DNA from: Polycladidibacter stylochi
Lineage (GTDB): Bacteria; Pseudomonadota; Alphaproteobacteria; Rhizobiales; Stappiaceae
Length of the DNA: 64,000 nt
Direction: 5' to 3'
Assembly: GCF_001562055.1 (NCBI RefSeq)
Contig: NZ_LLWE01000024.1
Coordinates: forward strand, 434,001-498,000
How positions within the stretch are numbered: the first letter of the stretch is position 1; every line of letters starts with the position of its first letter. Positions 1 to 9,009 of the stretch are shown piece by piece. The position numbers and the translations under genes were made by a program. Below the pieces are notes generated by a model. It saw nothing but the letters and a program-made list of their open reading frames with translations. It ran no database searches and was not told the DNA's origin.

Positions 1-679
1 CCGTAGCATGGCCATCGCGCACACCTTCAACCAGATGCTCCAAATTGCCAACACCGCCAGAGGCAATCACCGGCACGCTCACCGCATCGGCAATGGCACG
101 GGTGAGGGGAATGTTATAGCCCTCTTGCGTCCCGTCCCGATCCATAGAGGTTACCAGTAATTCACCTGCGCCGAGCTCAACAGCTTTACGGGCAAACTCA
201 ATGGCATCAATACCTGTTGCTGTGCGCCCGCCATGGGTGAAAATCTCGAAACGCTCGCTTTCACCTTCCGCAGAAACTCGCTTTGCGTCAATGCTCACCA
301 CAATACATTGGCTGCCAAACTTGTTGGCAGCTTCGCGAATAAACTCGGGGTTTTTCACCGCAGCTGTATTGATCGAGACTTTATCCGCACCCGCCAGTAA
401 CAGCTTGCGAATATCTTCCGTCGTGCGAACGCCGCCGCCCACGGTAACCGGCATAAAGCAGGCTTCGGCAGTGCGTTTCACCACATCATAAATGGTTTCG
501 CGGTTATCGCTGGAGGCGGTAATATCCAAAAAGGTCAGCTCGTCCGCACCAGCTGCGTCATAGGCTTTCGCCGCTTCCACAGGGTCTCCAGCGTCAATAA
601 GGTCAACAAAGTTAACCCCTTTAACCACCCGGCCGTCTTTCACATCAAGACAGGGGATAATGCGTGCCTTTAGGCTCAT
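1..679 (-). CDS. hisF: Imidazole glycerol phosphate synthase cyclase subunit HisF (partial, 3' end outside window)
   Basis: HisF is the cyclase half of the HisF-HisH enzyme. It uses ammonia from HisH to turn PRFAR into imidazole-glycerol phosphate and AICAR in the cytoplasm. The visible 226 codons start with [16 protein letters not shown], the classic HisF start, with the catalytic Asp in CLDVKDG. The ATG overlaps the hisA stop by four bases (ATGA), which implies translational coupling. The left edge of the window removes roughly the last 30 residues of a protein that is usually about 255 residues long. It lies at the downstream visible end of the his operon. Confidence 0.96.
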   Translation of the reverse strand, partial: MSLKARIIPCLDVKDGRVVKGVNFVDLIDAGDPVEAAKAYDAAGADELTFLDITASSDNRETIYDVVKRTAEACFMPVTVGGGVRTTEDIRKLLLAGADKVSINTAAVKNPEFIREAANKFGSQCIVVSIDAKRVSAEGESERFEIFTHGGRTATGIDAIEFARKAVELGAGELLVTSMDRDGTQEGYNIPLTRAIADAVSVPVIASGGVGNLEHLVEGVRDGHAT

Positions 680-1419
680 TCTGTCCCCTCCCGACTGGCT
701 TTAATAACGGCAAAGGCTTCTTTAGGGTCCAAGCGGCCGTCATAAAGTGCACGGCCACTAATCGCTCCCTCCAGAATATCACAGTCAGGCTCAGCCAACC
801 TCTTGATATCGTCAATCGAGGCCAGTCCGCCAGAAGCAATAATTGGAATGCTCACAGCATTGGCAAGCTCGAGTGTTGAAGGAATATTCAAGCCCTTCAA
901 CACACCATCACGGTCAATATCGGTGTAAATAATCGCTGCAACACCAGCGTCTTCAAACTGCTTGGCCAAATCGACAACAGTCAGTTCCGAGGTTTCGGCC
1001 CAGCCTTCAACAGCAACTTTGCCGCCCTTGGCATCGATGCCTACTGCAATGCGGCCGGGGTACTTCTTACAGGCTTCTTTCACCAGTGCAGGGTCGCGCA
1101 AGGCAACAGTGCCCAAAATCACCCGGGCAACGCCCTTTGAAAGCCAGTTGTCGATATGCGCCATGGTGCGAATGCCGCCACCAAGCTGGACGGGGTTGCT
1201 TGTTGCCGCCAAAATCGCATCAACAGCCGCGCCGTTTTTGCTTTCACCAGCAAAGGCACCGTCCAAATCCACAACATGCAGCCATTCAAAGCCTTGGTCC
1301 TGAAACGACTTGGCTTGTGCGGCCGGATCGTCGTTAAAAACGGTTGCTTGCGCCATGTCACCCAGCTTCAGGCGCACACACTGACCTTCTTTCAGATCAA
1401 TCGCAGGAAAAATAATCAT
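676..1419 (-). CDS. hisA: Phosphoribosylformimino-5-aminoimidazole carboxamide ribotide isomerase HisA
   Basis: HisA performs the Amadori-type isomerisation of ProFAR to PRFAR, the step just before HisF-HisH. The 247-residue protein has the HisA/HisF half-barrel repeats. The first catalytic Asp is in the N-terminal [14 protein letters not shown] segment and the second is in the YTDIDRDG segment of the second half; both phosphate-binding glycine loops (LGGGIR and ASGGL) are present. Length matches the family. It follows hisH after 36 bases and overlaps hisF, so it belongs to one transcript with them. Confidence 0.97.
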   Translation of the reverse strand: MIIFPAIDLKEGQCVRLKLGDMAQATVFNDDPAAQAKSFQDQGFEWLHVVDLDGAFAGESKNGAAVDAILAATSNPVQLGGGIRTMAHIDNWLSKGVARVILGTVALRDPALVKEACKKYPGRIAVGIDAKGGKVAVEGWAETSELTVVDLAKQFEDAGVAAIIYTDIDRDGVLKGLNIPSTLELANAVSIPIIASGGLASIDDIKRLAEPDCDILEGAISGRALYDGRLDPKEAFAVIKASREGTE

Positions 1420-1455
1420 GATGGTTGTCCTTGGTAAGTCGCTGCTGGTGTCGGC

Positions 1456-2106
1456 TCAAGGGGCCCAGCTTAAAAAGTTACTGATCAGTTGCAGCCCAAG
1501 CTTTTGGCTCTTTTCGGGGTGGAATTGGGTGCCGATGATATTGTCGCGCCCAATCATTGCCGTGAAAGTGCCTGAGTAATCAAAGGAAGCAATCTGATGT
1601 GCAGCATTGGCAACCGCAAAGTGATAGGAATGGACAAAATAGGCATGTAAGCCGTTTTCGCCAGTCTCTATCCCTTCTAGCACTGGGTGCTGTTGGCTTT
1701 GATTGATTGTATTCCAGCCCATATGCGGAATTTTCAAAGTCGGATCACTTGGTTTCATGGCGGTTACATCACCACCAATCCAGTCCAGACCTTCACTTTG
1801 TTTAAACTCTAGCCCGCGTGTCGCTAGTAACTGCATACCCACGCAAATGCCAAAAAATGGCCGACCTTTATTGATGACGGCTTCTTGAAGTGCATCTTCC
1901 ATGCCTTCAACAGCTTGCAAGCCTTGCCGGCAGTCGGCAAATGCGCCTACACCCGGCAACACGATTTTGTCTGCATTCAAAACGTCTTCTGCTTTAGACG
2001 TGACAATAACATCATGCTGATGCAAATGATTATGGGCGGCATGCTCGAAAGCTTTGGCAGCTGAGCACAAGTTGCCGGAACCGTAATCAATTATTGCAAC
2101 ACGCAT
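1456..2106 (-). CDS. hisH: Imidazole glycerol phosphate synthase glutaminase subunit HisH
   Basis: HisH is the class I glutamine amidotransferase that makes ammonia for HisF. The 216-residue protein shows the nucleophile elbow FGICVGMQLL with the catalytic Cys, and the C-terminal GTQFHPEKSQ segment with the catalytic His and Glu. The N-terminal IDYGSGNLCSAAKAFE is typical. It lies between the DUF2628 gene and hisA on the same strand with short gaps, inside the his operon. Confidence 0.97.
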   Translation of the reverse strand: MRVAIIDYGSGNLCSAAKAFEHAAHNHLHQHDVIVTSKAEDVLNADKIVLPGVGAFADCRQGLQAVEGMEDALQEAVINKGRPFFGICVGMQLLATRGLEFKQSEGLDWIGGDVTAMKPSDPTLKIPHMGWNTINQSQQHPVLEGIETGENGLHAYFVHSYHFAVANAAHQIASFDYSGTFTAMIGRDNIIGTQFHPEKSQKLGLQLISNFLSWAP

Positions 2107-2120
2107 GGGCGTTACTCCTG

Positions 2121-2657
2121 TTATCTCATTGGGGAAGAAGGAAGCCCAACCACATCGTCGCCGCTGGTACGCAGTGAAAATGATTTGCTTTCAGTCGGGC
2201 TAGAATAGTTTGTAGTATCCGCGTTTTGTGGAGCAGGTCGGGGCTGTATACCCTCCTGCGCACTATGGGAACTCTTTGCAAGCCATTGATCAAAGAAGCG
2301 TATTTCTGCTTCTGCTGCATTTCTGGCGCTGACAATACCTGCCAGTTCAAAGTTCTTGCGTTTCAATGTCCAGCTACGCAGTGCATTGGCTTCAAAAGCC
2401 ACGAGAATTGAAAATGCAAGCGAAACTAAGCCGGTAGCACCTTCATTAAACGTAGGCTCAACATAAAGAAACGCCACGACCAATGCGAGGTAACCAAGTA
2501 AAACCAGCCACATACGGTGGAATAAAAACCATAGTATCGGGAAGAATAGTGCCAGCCAGGCAAAGCCGTCACGCACAAACGCAATGCGCAAAGCATCCTC
2601 ACTATGTAAGTTATCTGCTTGCAAACCGCTTGGCTTAAAAACGAGGTAAGTTGACAT
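2121..2657 (-). CDS. DUF2628 domain membrane protein in the his operon
   Basis: A 178-residue protein of the DUF2628 family, with no established function. Residues about 30-85 carry two or three hydrophobic helices (the FAWLALFFPILWFLFHRMW region and the following two segments), so it is an inner-membrane protein. The last 80 residues are polar and low in complexity. DUF2628 genes are found between hisB and hisH in many alphaproteobacteria, and the same position here (14 bases upstream of hisH, 24 downstream of hisB) supports co-transcription. A role in histidine synthesis is not shown by the sequence. Confidence 0.85.
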   Translation of the reverse strand: MSTYLVFKPSGLQADNLHSEDALRIAFVRDGFAWLALFFPILWFLFHRMWLVLLGYLALVVAFLYVEPTFNEGATGLVSLAFSILVAFEANALRSWTLKRKNFELAGIVSARNAAEAEIRFFDQWLAKSSHSAQEGIQPRPAPQNADTTNYSSPTESKSFSLRTSGDDVVGLPSSPMR

Positions 2658-2681
2658 GGCACTCTCCCGTATTATGGCAGC

Positions 2682-3275
2682 TTAGCCGCCGAGCTGCCCC
2701 TTGGTCGTCGGTATGCGCCCACCCTGACGAGGGTCGGCCTCAATAGCATGACGAATTGTACGGGCAACAGCTTTAAAACATGTTTCGGCAATATGATGAC
2801 AGTTACTGCCATAAATATTGGTAAGGTGAAGTGTAAATCCGGCGTTCATGGTAAACGCGCGGAAAAACTCCTCAAACAATTCGCAGTCAAAATTCCCGAC
2901 TTTATCCCTTGGGAAATTGACATCATAAACAAGGAAAGGCCGTCCGGAAACGTCAAGCGCGCAACGTGTCAGCGCTTCGTCCATAGCAAGGTGAGTATCG
3001 GCGTAACGGTTAATGCCACTCATATCTCCAAGCGCTTTTTTAAACGCCTGCCCAAGTGCAATACCTACATCCTCGGTGGTGTGGTGGTCATCAATATGCG
3101 TATCACCATTGGCACGAATAGTAATATCAACCAAGGAATGACGAGAGAGTTGCTCTAACATATGATCAAAAAAGCCGACACCGGTTTTAATATCGTACTT
3201 TCCGGTTCCGTCTAAATTTACAGAAACTTCAATCTCAGTCTCTTTGGTTTCACGCGAAATCGTAGCCTGACGCAT
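2682..3275 (-). CDS. hisB: Imidazoleglycerol-phosphate dehydratase HisB
   Basis: HisB dehydrates imidazole-glycerol phosphate to imidazole-acetol phosphate. The 197-residue monofunctional form shows both metal-binding His clusters: [16 protein letters not shown] in the N-terminal half and [13 protein letters not shown] in the C-terminal half. [13 protein letters not shown] is also conserved. It is the first gene of the visible his operon. About 209 bases separate it from the divergent pyrF gene, so the promoter of the operon should lie there. Confidence 0.97.
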   Translation of the reverse strand: MRQATISRETKETEIEVSVNLDGTGKYDIKTGVGFFDHMLEQLSRHSLVDITIRANGDTHIDDHHTTEDVGIALGQAFKKALGDMSGINRYADTHLAMDEALTRCALDVSGRPFLVYDVNFPRDKVGNFDCELFEEFFRAFTMNAGFTLHLTNIYGSNCHHIAETCFKAVARTIRHAIEADPRQGGRIPTTKGQLGG

Positions 3276-3484
3276 ATTTCATCCCTGGAATAGATAAGTC
3301 CAAACTCTGTGAAATTGTTGTTTTTATTAATCACAGTCGCGCACTTTTAGCAGTATGTCGCTTTCCTGCAAAGGGGGGAATAAGAAAAAGCCTGAAAAGG
3401 CTCACAAAGCTGGCATGAGTTGGCAGAAACTGTTAGAAACCGCGCAAATCAATGCAAATCAATCAAGTAACAACGGAGCCTGCC

Positions 3485-4201
3485 ATGTCTTTTCGGCCCA
3501 AAAGCCCGACAGATCGCCTAATTCTGCCTTTAGATGTTCCAAGTGTGGAAGAAGCCCGCGAAATAGTGGCACAGACAAAGGGTGCAGTAGGTACTTATAA
3601 GATCGGTATGCAATTACAATTTGCAGGTGGTCTGGCTTTCGCTGAAGAGCTGGCAAAAGAGGGGCATTCAATTTTCTTGGATGTGAAACTACTCGATATC
3701 GACAATACGATTGCCAGCGCGGTAAAAAATGTTGCCAAAATGGGCATGCGCTTCATGACCTTGCACGCTTACCCCAAAACAATGCGCGCTGCTGTAAACG
3801 TGCTGCAAGAATTGGATAACAAAGAGCTATGCCTTTTAGGGGTAACAGTTCTCACCTCTATGGATGAAGCAGACCTAACAGCCGCCGGTTATAAAGGCCC
3901 GATAGCTGACTTGGTAGCACAGCGCGCGCAAGATGCTGCGGTTGCAAAAATGGGCGGTATTGTTTGTTCGCCAATAGAAGCGGCCAGTATGAAGCAAAAA
4001 ATCGGTAAAGACCTAGTTATTGTCACACCAGGTGTACGTCCGGCAGGGGCTGCTCTTGGCGATCAAAAGCGGGTTATGACACCGGCGGAAGCAATTTCGG
4101 CAGGCTCCGACTATCTGGTTGTCGGGCGGCCAATTTTGAAGGCAGAAAACCGCCGCAAAGCTGCGGAGGAAATTGTCGAGCAAATCGCATCGGTGCTTTA
4201 A
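3485..4201 (+). CDS. pyrF: Orotidine 5'-phosphate decarboxylase
   Basis: PyrF decarboxylates OMP to UMP, the last step of pyrimidine synthesis. The 238-residue TIM barrel carries the catalytic DVKLLDIDNT (DxKxxDI) motif, the start motif LILPLDVPS, and the phosphate-binding TPGVRP and VVGRPI segments. An ATG 33 bases upstream is in frame, but AACGGAG precedes the ATG at 3485 at good spacing and homologues start here. It is monocistronic and followed by a strong bidirectional terminator. Confidence 0.96.
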   Translation: MSFRPKSPTDRLILPLDVPSVEEAREIVAQTKGAVGTYKIGMQLQFAGGLAFAEELAKEGHSIFLDVKLLDIDNTIASAVKNVAKMGMRFMTLHAYPKTMRAAVNVLQELDNKELCLLGVTVLTSMDEADLTAAGYKGPIADLVAQRAQDAAVAKMGGIVCSPIEAASMKQKIGKDLVIVTPGVRPAGAALGDQKRVMTPAEAISAGSDYLVVGRPILKAENRRKAAEEIVEQIASVL

Positions 4202-4209
4202 GCAATTAA

Positions 4210-4235
4210 GGCCGCTACGATCTCCCGTAGCGGCC
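4210..4235. terminator. Bidirectional terminator between pyrF and secB
   Basis: A perfect 10-bp inverted repeat, GGCCGCTACG and CGTAGCGGCC, with the loop ATCTCC. AT-rich DNA lies on both sides. It sits between the convergent pyrF and secB genes and can serve both. Confidence 0.88.
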
Positions 4236-4253
4236 ATAATTTTAAAATAATGC

Positions 4254-4739
4254 TTAGTTAGGCACTTGATCGTTTGCTTCAGCAGCCTGTGCCGCTTGAG
4301 CAAGGTTTTGACGGTAAAGTGCAGCAAAATCGATTGGATCCAACAGCAATGGTGGGAAGCCGCCATTACGTGTTGTATCGGCAAGTACGTTGCGTGCAAA
4401 TGGGAACAGCATGCGAGGGCATTCGATCAAAATGAACGGGTGCATGTGTTCTTTCGGAACGCCGGTAATCTGGAACACGCCGCCGTAAACCAGCTCAACA
4501 GCAAACAATACCTGTTCACTTGTATTGGCTTTGGCGTTTAAAGTAAGTACAACTTCAAACTGGTCTTCACCAATTGGGTTGGCACCAACATTAACGTTGA
4601 TATCCAGCTTTGGCTGTTCACCCGGCTGCAAAGACTTTGGTGCATTCGGATTTTCGAAAGATAGATCTTTGATGTATTGGGCAAGGACATTCATACCAGG
4701 AGCCGCAGCTTCGGCTTGTCCGTTCTCATTTTCGCTCAT
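4254..4739 (-). CDS. secB: Protein-export chaperone SecB
   Basis: SecB is the tetrameric cytoplasmic chaperone that keeps preproteins unfolded and hands them to SecA. The 161-residue protein shows the family core [16 protein letters not shown] near the N-terminus, then the [11 protein letters not shown] strand and the [20 protein letters not shown] block, followed by the [10 protein letters not shown] end. The acidic N-terminal tail is typical of alphaproteobacterial SecB. The gene stands alone and converges on pyrF. Confidence 0.96.
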   Translation of the reverse strand: MSENENGQAEAAAPGMNVLAQYIKDLSFENPNAPKSLQPGEQPKLDINVNVGANPIGEDQFEVVLTLNAKANTSEQVLFAVELVYGGVFQITGVPKEHMHPFILIECPRMLFPFARNVLADTTRNGGFPPLLLDPIDFAALYRQNLAQAAQAAEANDQVPN

Positions 4740-4975
4740 AGTGATAATCCCGTTTCACGGCTCAAAAAATGAGATGGGAGCGCATCAGCAGTACCGCTAA
4801 TCTTGCCCCACCTTAATAACCAGTGTGTGGCTACCATGCCCCTGAGATAGAAACAAGGCTTGCAGTGTAATTGAATTGGCACAGTTTGAGAAAAATGCGT
4901 AGTATTACCATTGGCAACAAGTCGCAGGGTGATTAATGAGTGATGGATTACAGAGTACCCAAGGAGCAAATATAA

Positions 4976-6325
4976 ATGCAGCGCACACCTGCTAGCCAGC
5001 AACACTTGCTCGGCCATCAAGTCAAGCTGGATACGCTTGTTAGGTTGCGTTGGTTGGCAGTTATTGGTCAAACCATATCCCTATTGGTTGTTTATTATGG
5101 TTTTGAGTTCGATCTACCAATTGGCTATGCTTATGTACTTATTGCAACATCTGCCTGGCTCAACGTTATACTTAAAATACGCTGGCCTTCCAGCACAAGA
5201 CTTTCCGAAAACGGCGCAACTTTACAGCTTGCCTACGATATTTCCCAGTTAGGTGGCTTGTTGTTCTTAACAGGTGGCTTGGGAAATCCTTTTTGTTTTC
5301 TCATTATCGCCCCGGTTATGGTTTCTGCAACTGCGCTTTCAGCAAAGAATACAATTATTCTGGCGTCCCTGACCGCGGCAATAGTAACGTTCCTGACAAG
5401 CTATCATTATCCTCTACCTTGGTATGCTGGCGTTCCCATTAGCCTGCCCCCTGTTTATATGGTGGGTATATGGTTTTCGCTCATGTGCTCCATGTTCTTT
5501 ATGGCAATTTACTCTCTGCGAATTGCTTCGGAAGCTAGGCAGCTTTCAGAGGCGTTGGCTGCCAGTGACATGGTTCTAGCCCACCAGCAACACCTATCGG
5601 CACTCGATGGCTTGGCAACGGCTGCAGCCCACGAGTTAGGAACGCCGTTAGGTACTATTTACTTAACGGCCAAAGAATTATCCTCGGAATTTGAAGAGGG
5701 TGACCCGCTACGAGAAGATGCCGAGCTGGTTTATCAACAGGCTGAGCGTTGTCGGGAAATCCTGCGAAAGCTATCTTCGCTTTCTAGCGATAGCGATCAG
5801 CATTTCCAGAAAATGTCCATATCGCGCTTGCTTGAAGAGACAGCCGAACCCCACCGGGGTTTAGGGGTTGATATTCAGGTCGAATTGGAAGGTGCGGAGA
5901 GCGAGCCGGTAGGTCTGCGTGATCCGGCTGTGAGTTATGGCCTAGGTAATATTTTGGAAAATGCCGTCGATTTTGCCGATATGAAGGTTGTTATGCGTGC
6001 GGTATGGGATGATGAACGCGTTGAAGTTATTATCTCCGACGATGGTCCTGGCTTTGCTTCGGATGTAATCGACAAAATGGGTGAGCCTTACGTTTCCAAA
6101 CGATTTGGCCATAAAAAACCATCCGAAGTAAGCGAGCGCGAAAGCAAGCAAAAAGGTGGTGGCCTTGGTCTTGGTTTCTTTATTGCCAAGACACTTCTGG
6201 AAAGATCAGGTGCGCGATTGGCATTTTATAACAAAAGAGCACCAGAAAAAGGTGCAATAGTTCGTATTAGGTGGCCAAGAAATGCGATGGATCAAGTGAT
6301 GAGCACTGGTGGAGAACTAGAATAA
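4976..6325 (+). CDS. regB: Redox sensor histidine kinase RegB/PrrB/ActS
   Basis: Membrane sensor kinase of the RegB family. It senses the redox state of the quinone pool and phosphorylates RegA to control energy metabolism genes. The 449-residue protein has about six membrane helices in residues 25-185. The quinone-binding heptapeptide GGLGNPF is near residue 100. The H-box AAAHELGTPLGTI has the phospho-acceptor His near 219, and the redox-active Cys lies in QAERCREILRKL near 258. The kinase ATPase domain has ILENAVDFA, DDGPGF and GGGLGLGFFIA. regA follows after 130 bases on the same strand. Confidence 0.94.
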   Translation: MQRTPASQQHLLGHQVKLDTLVRLRWLAVIGQTISLLVVYYGFEFDLPIGYAYVLIATSAWLNVILKIRWPSSTRLSENGATLQLAYDISQLGGLLFLTGGLGNPFCFLIIAPVMVSATALSAKNTIILASLTAAIVTFLTSYHYPLPWYAGVPISLPPVYMVGIWFSLMCSMFFMAIYSLRIASEARQLSEALAASDMVLAHQQHLSALDGLATAAAHELGTPLGTIYLTAKELSSEFEEGDPLREDAELVYQQAERCREILRKLSSLSSDSDQHFQKMSISRLLEETAEPHRGLGVDIQVELEGAESEPVGLRDPAVSYGLGNILENAVDFADMKVVMRAVWDDERVEVIISDDGPGFASDVIDKMGEPYVSKRFGHKKPSEVSERESKQKGGGLGLGFFIAKTLLERSGARLAFYNKRAPEKGAIVRIRWPRNAMDQVMSTGGELE

Positions 6326-6455
6326 AGAAGAATTAAGGATTCCTATTCTTAATTTAACTTTCCTCATTCATTCTAAATTGATATTTAGTATGAAATGAAG
6401 TCAAAAATAAAAAGCTAAATGTTAAACCGAATAAACTAAAGTCGGACCCTAAACG

Positions 6456-7001
6456 ATGAACCAAAATGAAGTAGCTCCCCTGGGCCGCCTCTTGATCGTA
6501 GACGATGACCACGCGTTTTTGCAAAGGTTGGATCGCGCAATGCAAAAGCGTGGTTTTGAAACTGAGACAGCAGACGGCGTTAAAGAGGCACTAAGTAAAG
6601 TAGCAATTCAGGCCCCTGACTACGCAGTTGTTGATATGCGCTTGGAAGATGGCAGCGGCTTGGATGTTGTTGAAGCTATTCGCATGAAAAAGCCGGAGTC
6701 CCGTGCCATTATATTAACAGGCTACGGTAATATTGCCACAGCAGTAACAGCGGTGAAACTTGGTGCAATTGACTATCTGTCAAAGCCAGCGGATGCCGAT
6801 GATATCTTCGCAGCTCTCACACGGCTACCAAACGAAAAAGCGCCGCCCCCCGAAAATCCAATGTCTGCTGACCGTGTTCGTTGGGAACATATTCAAAGGG
6901 TTTATGAGCTTTGCGATCGCAATGTTTCAGAAACAGCACGCCGCTTGAATATGCACCGCCGCACACTACAGCGTATTTTGGCAAAACGGGCACCGCGTTA
7001 A
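6456..7001 (+). CDS. regA: Response regulator RegA/PrrA/ActR
   Basis: Cognate regulator of RegB. The 181-residue protein has a receiver domain (LLIVDDDHAFL, phospho-acceptor Asp60 in VVDMRLEDGSG, the ILTGYGNIATAV segment and the Lys of YLSKPADADD). A short linker with several prolines leads to a Fis-type helix-turn-helix at the C-terminus (DRNVSETARRLNMHRRTLQR), which is nearly invariant in RegA proteins. The adjacent regB supports the assignment. A hairpin with a T-run follows the stop codon. Confidence 0.95.
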   Translation: MNQNEVAPLGRLLIVDDDHAFLQRLDRAMQKRGFETETADGVKEALSKVAIQAPDYAVVDMRLEDGSGLDVVEAIRMKKPESRAIILTGYGNIATAVTAVKLGAIDYLSKPADADDIFAALTRLPNEKAPPPENPMSADRVRWEHIQRVYELCDRNVSETARRLNMHRRTLQRILAKRAPR

Positions 7002-7023
7002 TCTAGCGATGTTAACCACGGAA

Positions 7024-7056
7024 GCAGGCTGTAATCAGCCTGCCTCGGGTTTTTCT
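7024..7056 (+). terminator. Rho-independent terminator of regA
   Basis: GCAGGCTG and CAGCCTGC form an 8-bp stem with the loop TAAT, followed by CTCGGGTTTTTCTT on the plus strand. The hairpin straddles the stop codon of the convergent yciB gene, so the last codons of yciB and the regA terminator share DNA. Confidence 0.8.
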
Positions 7057-7697
7057 TGAGTTTTATCAATCGAGTGCTTAGTTATCAGCGGTAACTGCGC
7101 CAGCGTGAATACCAGAGTAATCGGCATAAAGCCGAATACCTTAAAGCTCAGCCAAAAATCGGTTGAGTATGTGCGCCAAACGAATTCGTTAATCCCGGCC
7201 AGCACAAAGAAAAACACCCCCCAACGAAAAGTCAACTTACGCCAGCCCTCGGCATCAAGTTGAAACGCACTGTCGAAAACATAGCCCAACAGCGATTTGT
7301 TAAAGGCCAGACCGCCTAGCAGAATGCTGCCGAAGAGCACATTCACAATTGTGGGTTTAAGCTTAATAAACAAATCATTATGCAGGTACAGTGTAAGAGC
7401 GCCAAAAATCAGCACCACAACACCAGAGACAACGGGCATAACCGGAAGTGTTTTTGTAAGAACATACGAAACACTCAGCGAAATACTAATTGCCACCATA
7501 AAAGCAGCAGTCGCAATAAAAATTGGTTCACCCAATGCCCCTAACGCGGGAAACAATTCGGCAAGGCGCTCACCTTTGGAGTTTGCTAAAAAGAATACCG
7601 CCAGTGGCCCCATTTCAAGGCTCAGTTTAACGAGTGGGGAGGGCTCATTCGCTTTTTTTGCCCCAGGGCCTTCTTCAAACTCTATCAAACTTCTCAT
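7035..7697 (-). CDS. yciB: Septation protein A / YciB family inner-membrane protein
   Basis: A 220-residue YciB/IspA-family protein, linked to cell envelope and septation in other bacteria; its biochemical role is not settled. After a charged N-terminus there are five or six membrane helices. Family blocks are LGPLAVFF-like ([13 protein letters not shown]), the KPTIVN segment and [19 protein letters not shown] near the C-terminus. It converges on regA and its 3' end overlaps the regA terminator. About 150 bases with no clear gene separate it from recR. Confidence 0.92.
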   Translation of the reverse strand: MRSLIEFEEGPGAKKANEPSPLVKLSLEMGPLAVFFLANSKGERLAELFPALGALGEPIFIATAAFMVAISISLSVSYVLTKTLPVMPVVSGVVVLIFGALTLYLHNDLFIKLKPTIVNVLFGSILLGGLAFNKSLLGYVFDSAFQLDAEGWRKLTFRWGVFFFVLAGINEFVWRTYSTDFWLSFKVFGFMPITLVFTLAQLPLITKHSIDKTQEKPEAG

Positions 7698-7849
7698 CCT
7701 TTAAATATTTAGGGGCCTTTTAATGCTTAGGCGAATGTCGATACTAGCCCTTTGGGGCAAGATAAAGAACATAAGGCCGATATGATACCTTAGCATAAGC
7801 TAGAGTACGTTCCGTTTGCCTGAATGCAATCAAGCGACAAGAATTCGCT

Positions 7850-8461
7850 CTAAAACTTGGTGCGTGCTCTTAACGCCTGCGCAAGTGTACCTTCATCCAG
7901 ATAATCCAGCTCGCCGCCAACCGGCACTCCATGCGCCAAACGGGTAATGTTAACATGCGAAAATGCCGACAACATATCGGTAATATAATGAGCTGTGGTT
8001 TGCCCTTCAACCGTGGCATTTACCGCCAGAATAACCTCGTTGACTGCGCCGCTCTCGACCCGCTCAACAAGCTTGCCGATATTCAAATCATCCGGGCCGA
8101 TGCCATCAAGCGGCGACAAGGTCCCGCCAAGCACATGGTAATGCGCGTTCATGGTTCCAGCGCGTTCCAGTGCCCATAAATCAGCGACATCTTCAACCAC
8201 AATAATTGTAGCACCATCGCGTTTGCTATCGGCGCAAATCGAACAGGGGTCGCAGGTATCAACGCTACCGCAGTTGCTGCAAATCCCCACAGTCTCCACA
8301 GCTACCCCCATTGCTTCTGCCAATGGTGCCAGCAACTGCTCTTTCTTTTCAATCAAATGCAGTGCAGCACGTCGGGCGGAGCGTGGCCCTAAGCCCGGTA
8401 GTTTGGCGAGTAGTTGAATAAGTCGTTCAATCTCGGGGCCGGCAATACTGCGAGACTTCAT
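7850..8461 (-). CDS. recR: Recombination mediator RecR
   Basis: RecR works with RecF/RecO to load RecA on single-stranded gaps. The 203-residue protein shows the N-terminal helix-hairpin-helix ([21 protein letters not shown]), the four-Cys zinc finger [16 protein letters not shown] near residue 57, and the Toprim domain ([13 protein letters not shown] and later the [17 protein letters not shown] segment). It is downstream of dnaX and ybaB on the same strand, the usual arrangement, though a terminator hairpin lies between ybaB and recR. Confidence 0.96.
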   Translation of the reverse strand: MKSRSIAGPEIERLIQLLAKLPGLGPRSARRAALHLIEKKEQLLAPLAEAMGVAVETVGICSNCGSVDTCDPCSICADSKRDGATIIVVEDVADLWALERAGTMNAHYHVLGGTLSPLDGIGPDDLNIGKLVERVESGAVNEVILAVNATVEGQTTAHYITDMLSAFSHVNITRLAHGVPVGGELDYLDEGTLAQALRARTKF

Positions 8462-8534
8462 AGGGGTAAGCTTTCAGATCTAGCAAGGTATCAACGCCAA
8501 TATGCAAGGGCACAAGGGGACACCATATAAGAAA

Positions 8535-8559
8535 GGGCTGCCGATTTGGTCAGCAGCCC
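8535..8559 (-). terminator. Hairpin downstream of ybaB
   Basis: GGGCTGC and GCAGCCC make a 7-bp stem with an 11-base loop. Read on the minus strand it is followed by TTTCTTAT. It lies after the ybaB stop codon and before recR, and would lower read-through from dnaX-ybaB into recR. Confidence 0.7.
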
Positions 8560-8579
8560 CACTAAACAATTGCGATCAA

Positions 8580-8900
8580 TTAGAATGGCAATTTCATACC
8601 TGCAGGCAAGCCCATGCCAGACATCAATTCTTGTGTCTGCTCTTGTACCATGGCCTCGCCTTTGGCTTTGGCATCGTTGTGTGCTGCCATAATCAGGTCT
8701 TCAAGAATTTCAACTTCGTCCGCTTTTACCAAAGAGCTATCTATCTTTAATGATTGCATGACGCCTTTACCGTTCAAGGTAACGCTCACAAGTCCGGCTC
8801 CTGCGCTTCCTTCAACTGTAAGCTCGGTCACTTTTTCTTGAAGTTCACCCATTTTGGCCTGCATTTCCTTGGCCTGCTTCATCATTTTAAGAAAGTCCAC
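8580..8900 (-). CDS. ybaB: YbaB/EbfC family nucleoid-associated protein
   Basis: A 106-residue DNA-binding protein of the YbaB/EbfC family. Members are dimers with a tweezer shape and are linked to nucleoid structure and RecR-dependent repair. The sequence begins with the coiled-coil [18 protein letters not shown] and continues with the strand [18 protein letters not shown]. The start is taken as GTG at 8900 because AGGAG precedes it at proper spacing and the family starts with (M)DFLKMMKQ. An upstream ATG adds an atypical MQTVYRRCP stretch. It lies between dnaX and recR. Confidence 0.93.
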   Translation of the reverse strand: MDFLKMMKQAKEMQAKMGELQEKVTELTVEGSAGAGLVSVTLNGKGVMQSLKIDSSLVKADEVEILEDLIMAAHNDAKAKGEAMVQEQTQELMSGMGLPAGMKLPF

Positions 8901-9009
8901 GGGACATCTCCTGTATACGGTTTGCAAAAGCGGCTATCCAAGCCATATTTTGTATTAGCGCTGCTGTGCCATATTGTGTGCCTCTAGGCAACAGCAAAAA
9001 CAGGTGAGT

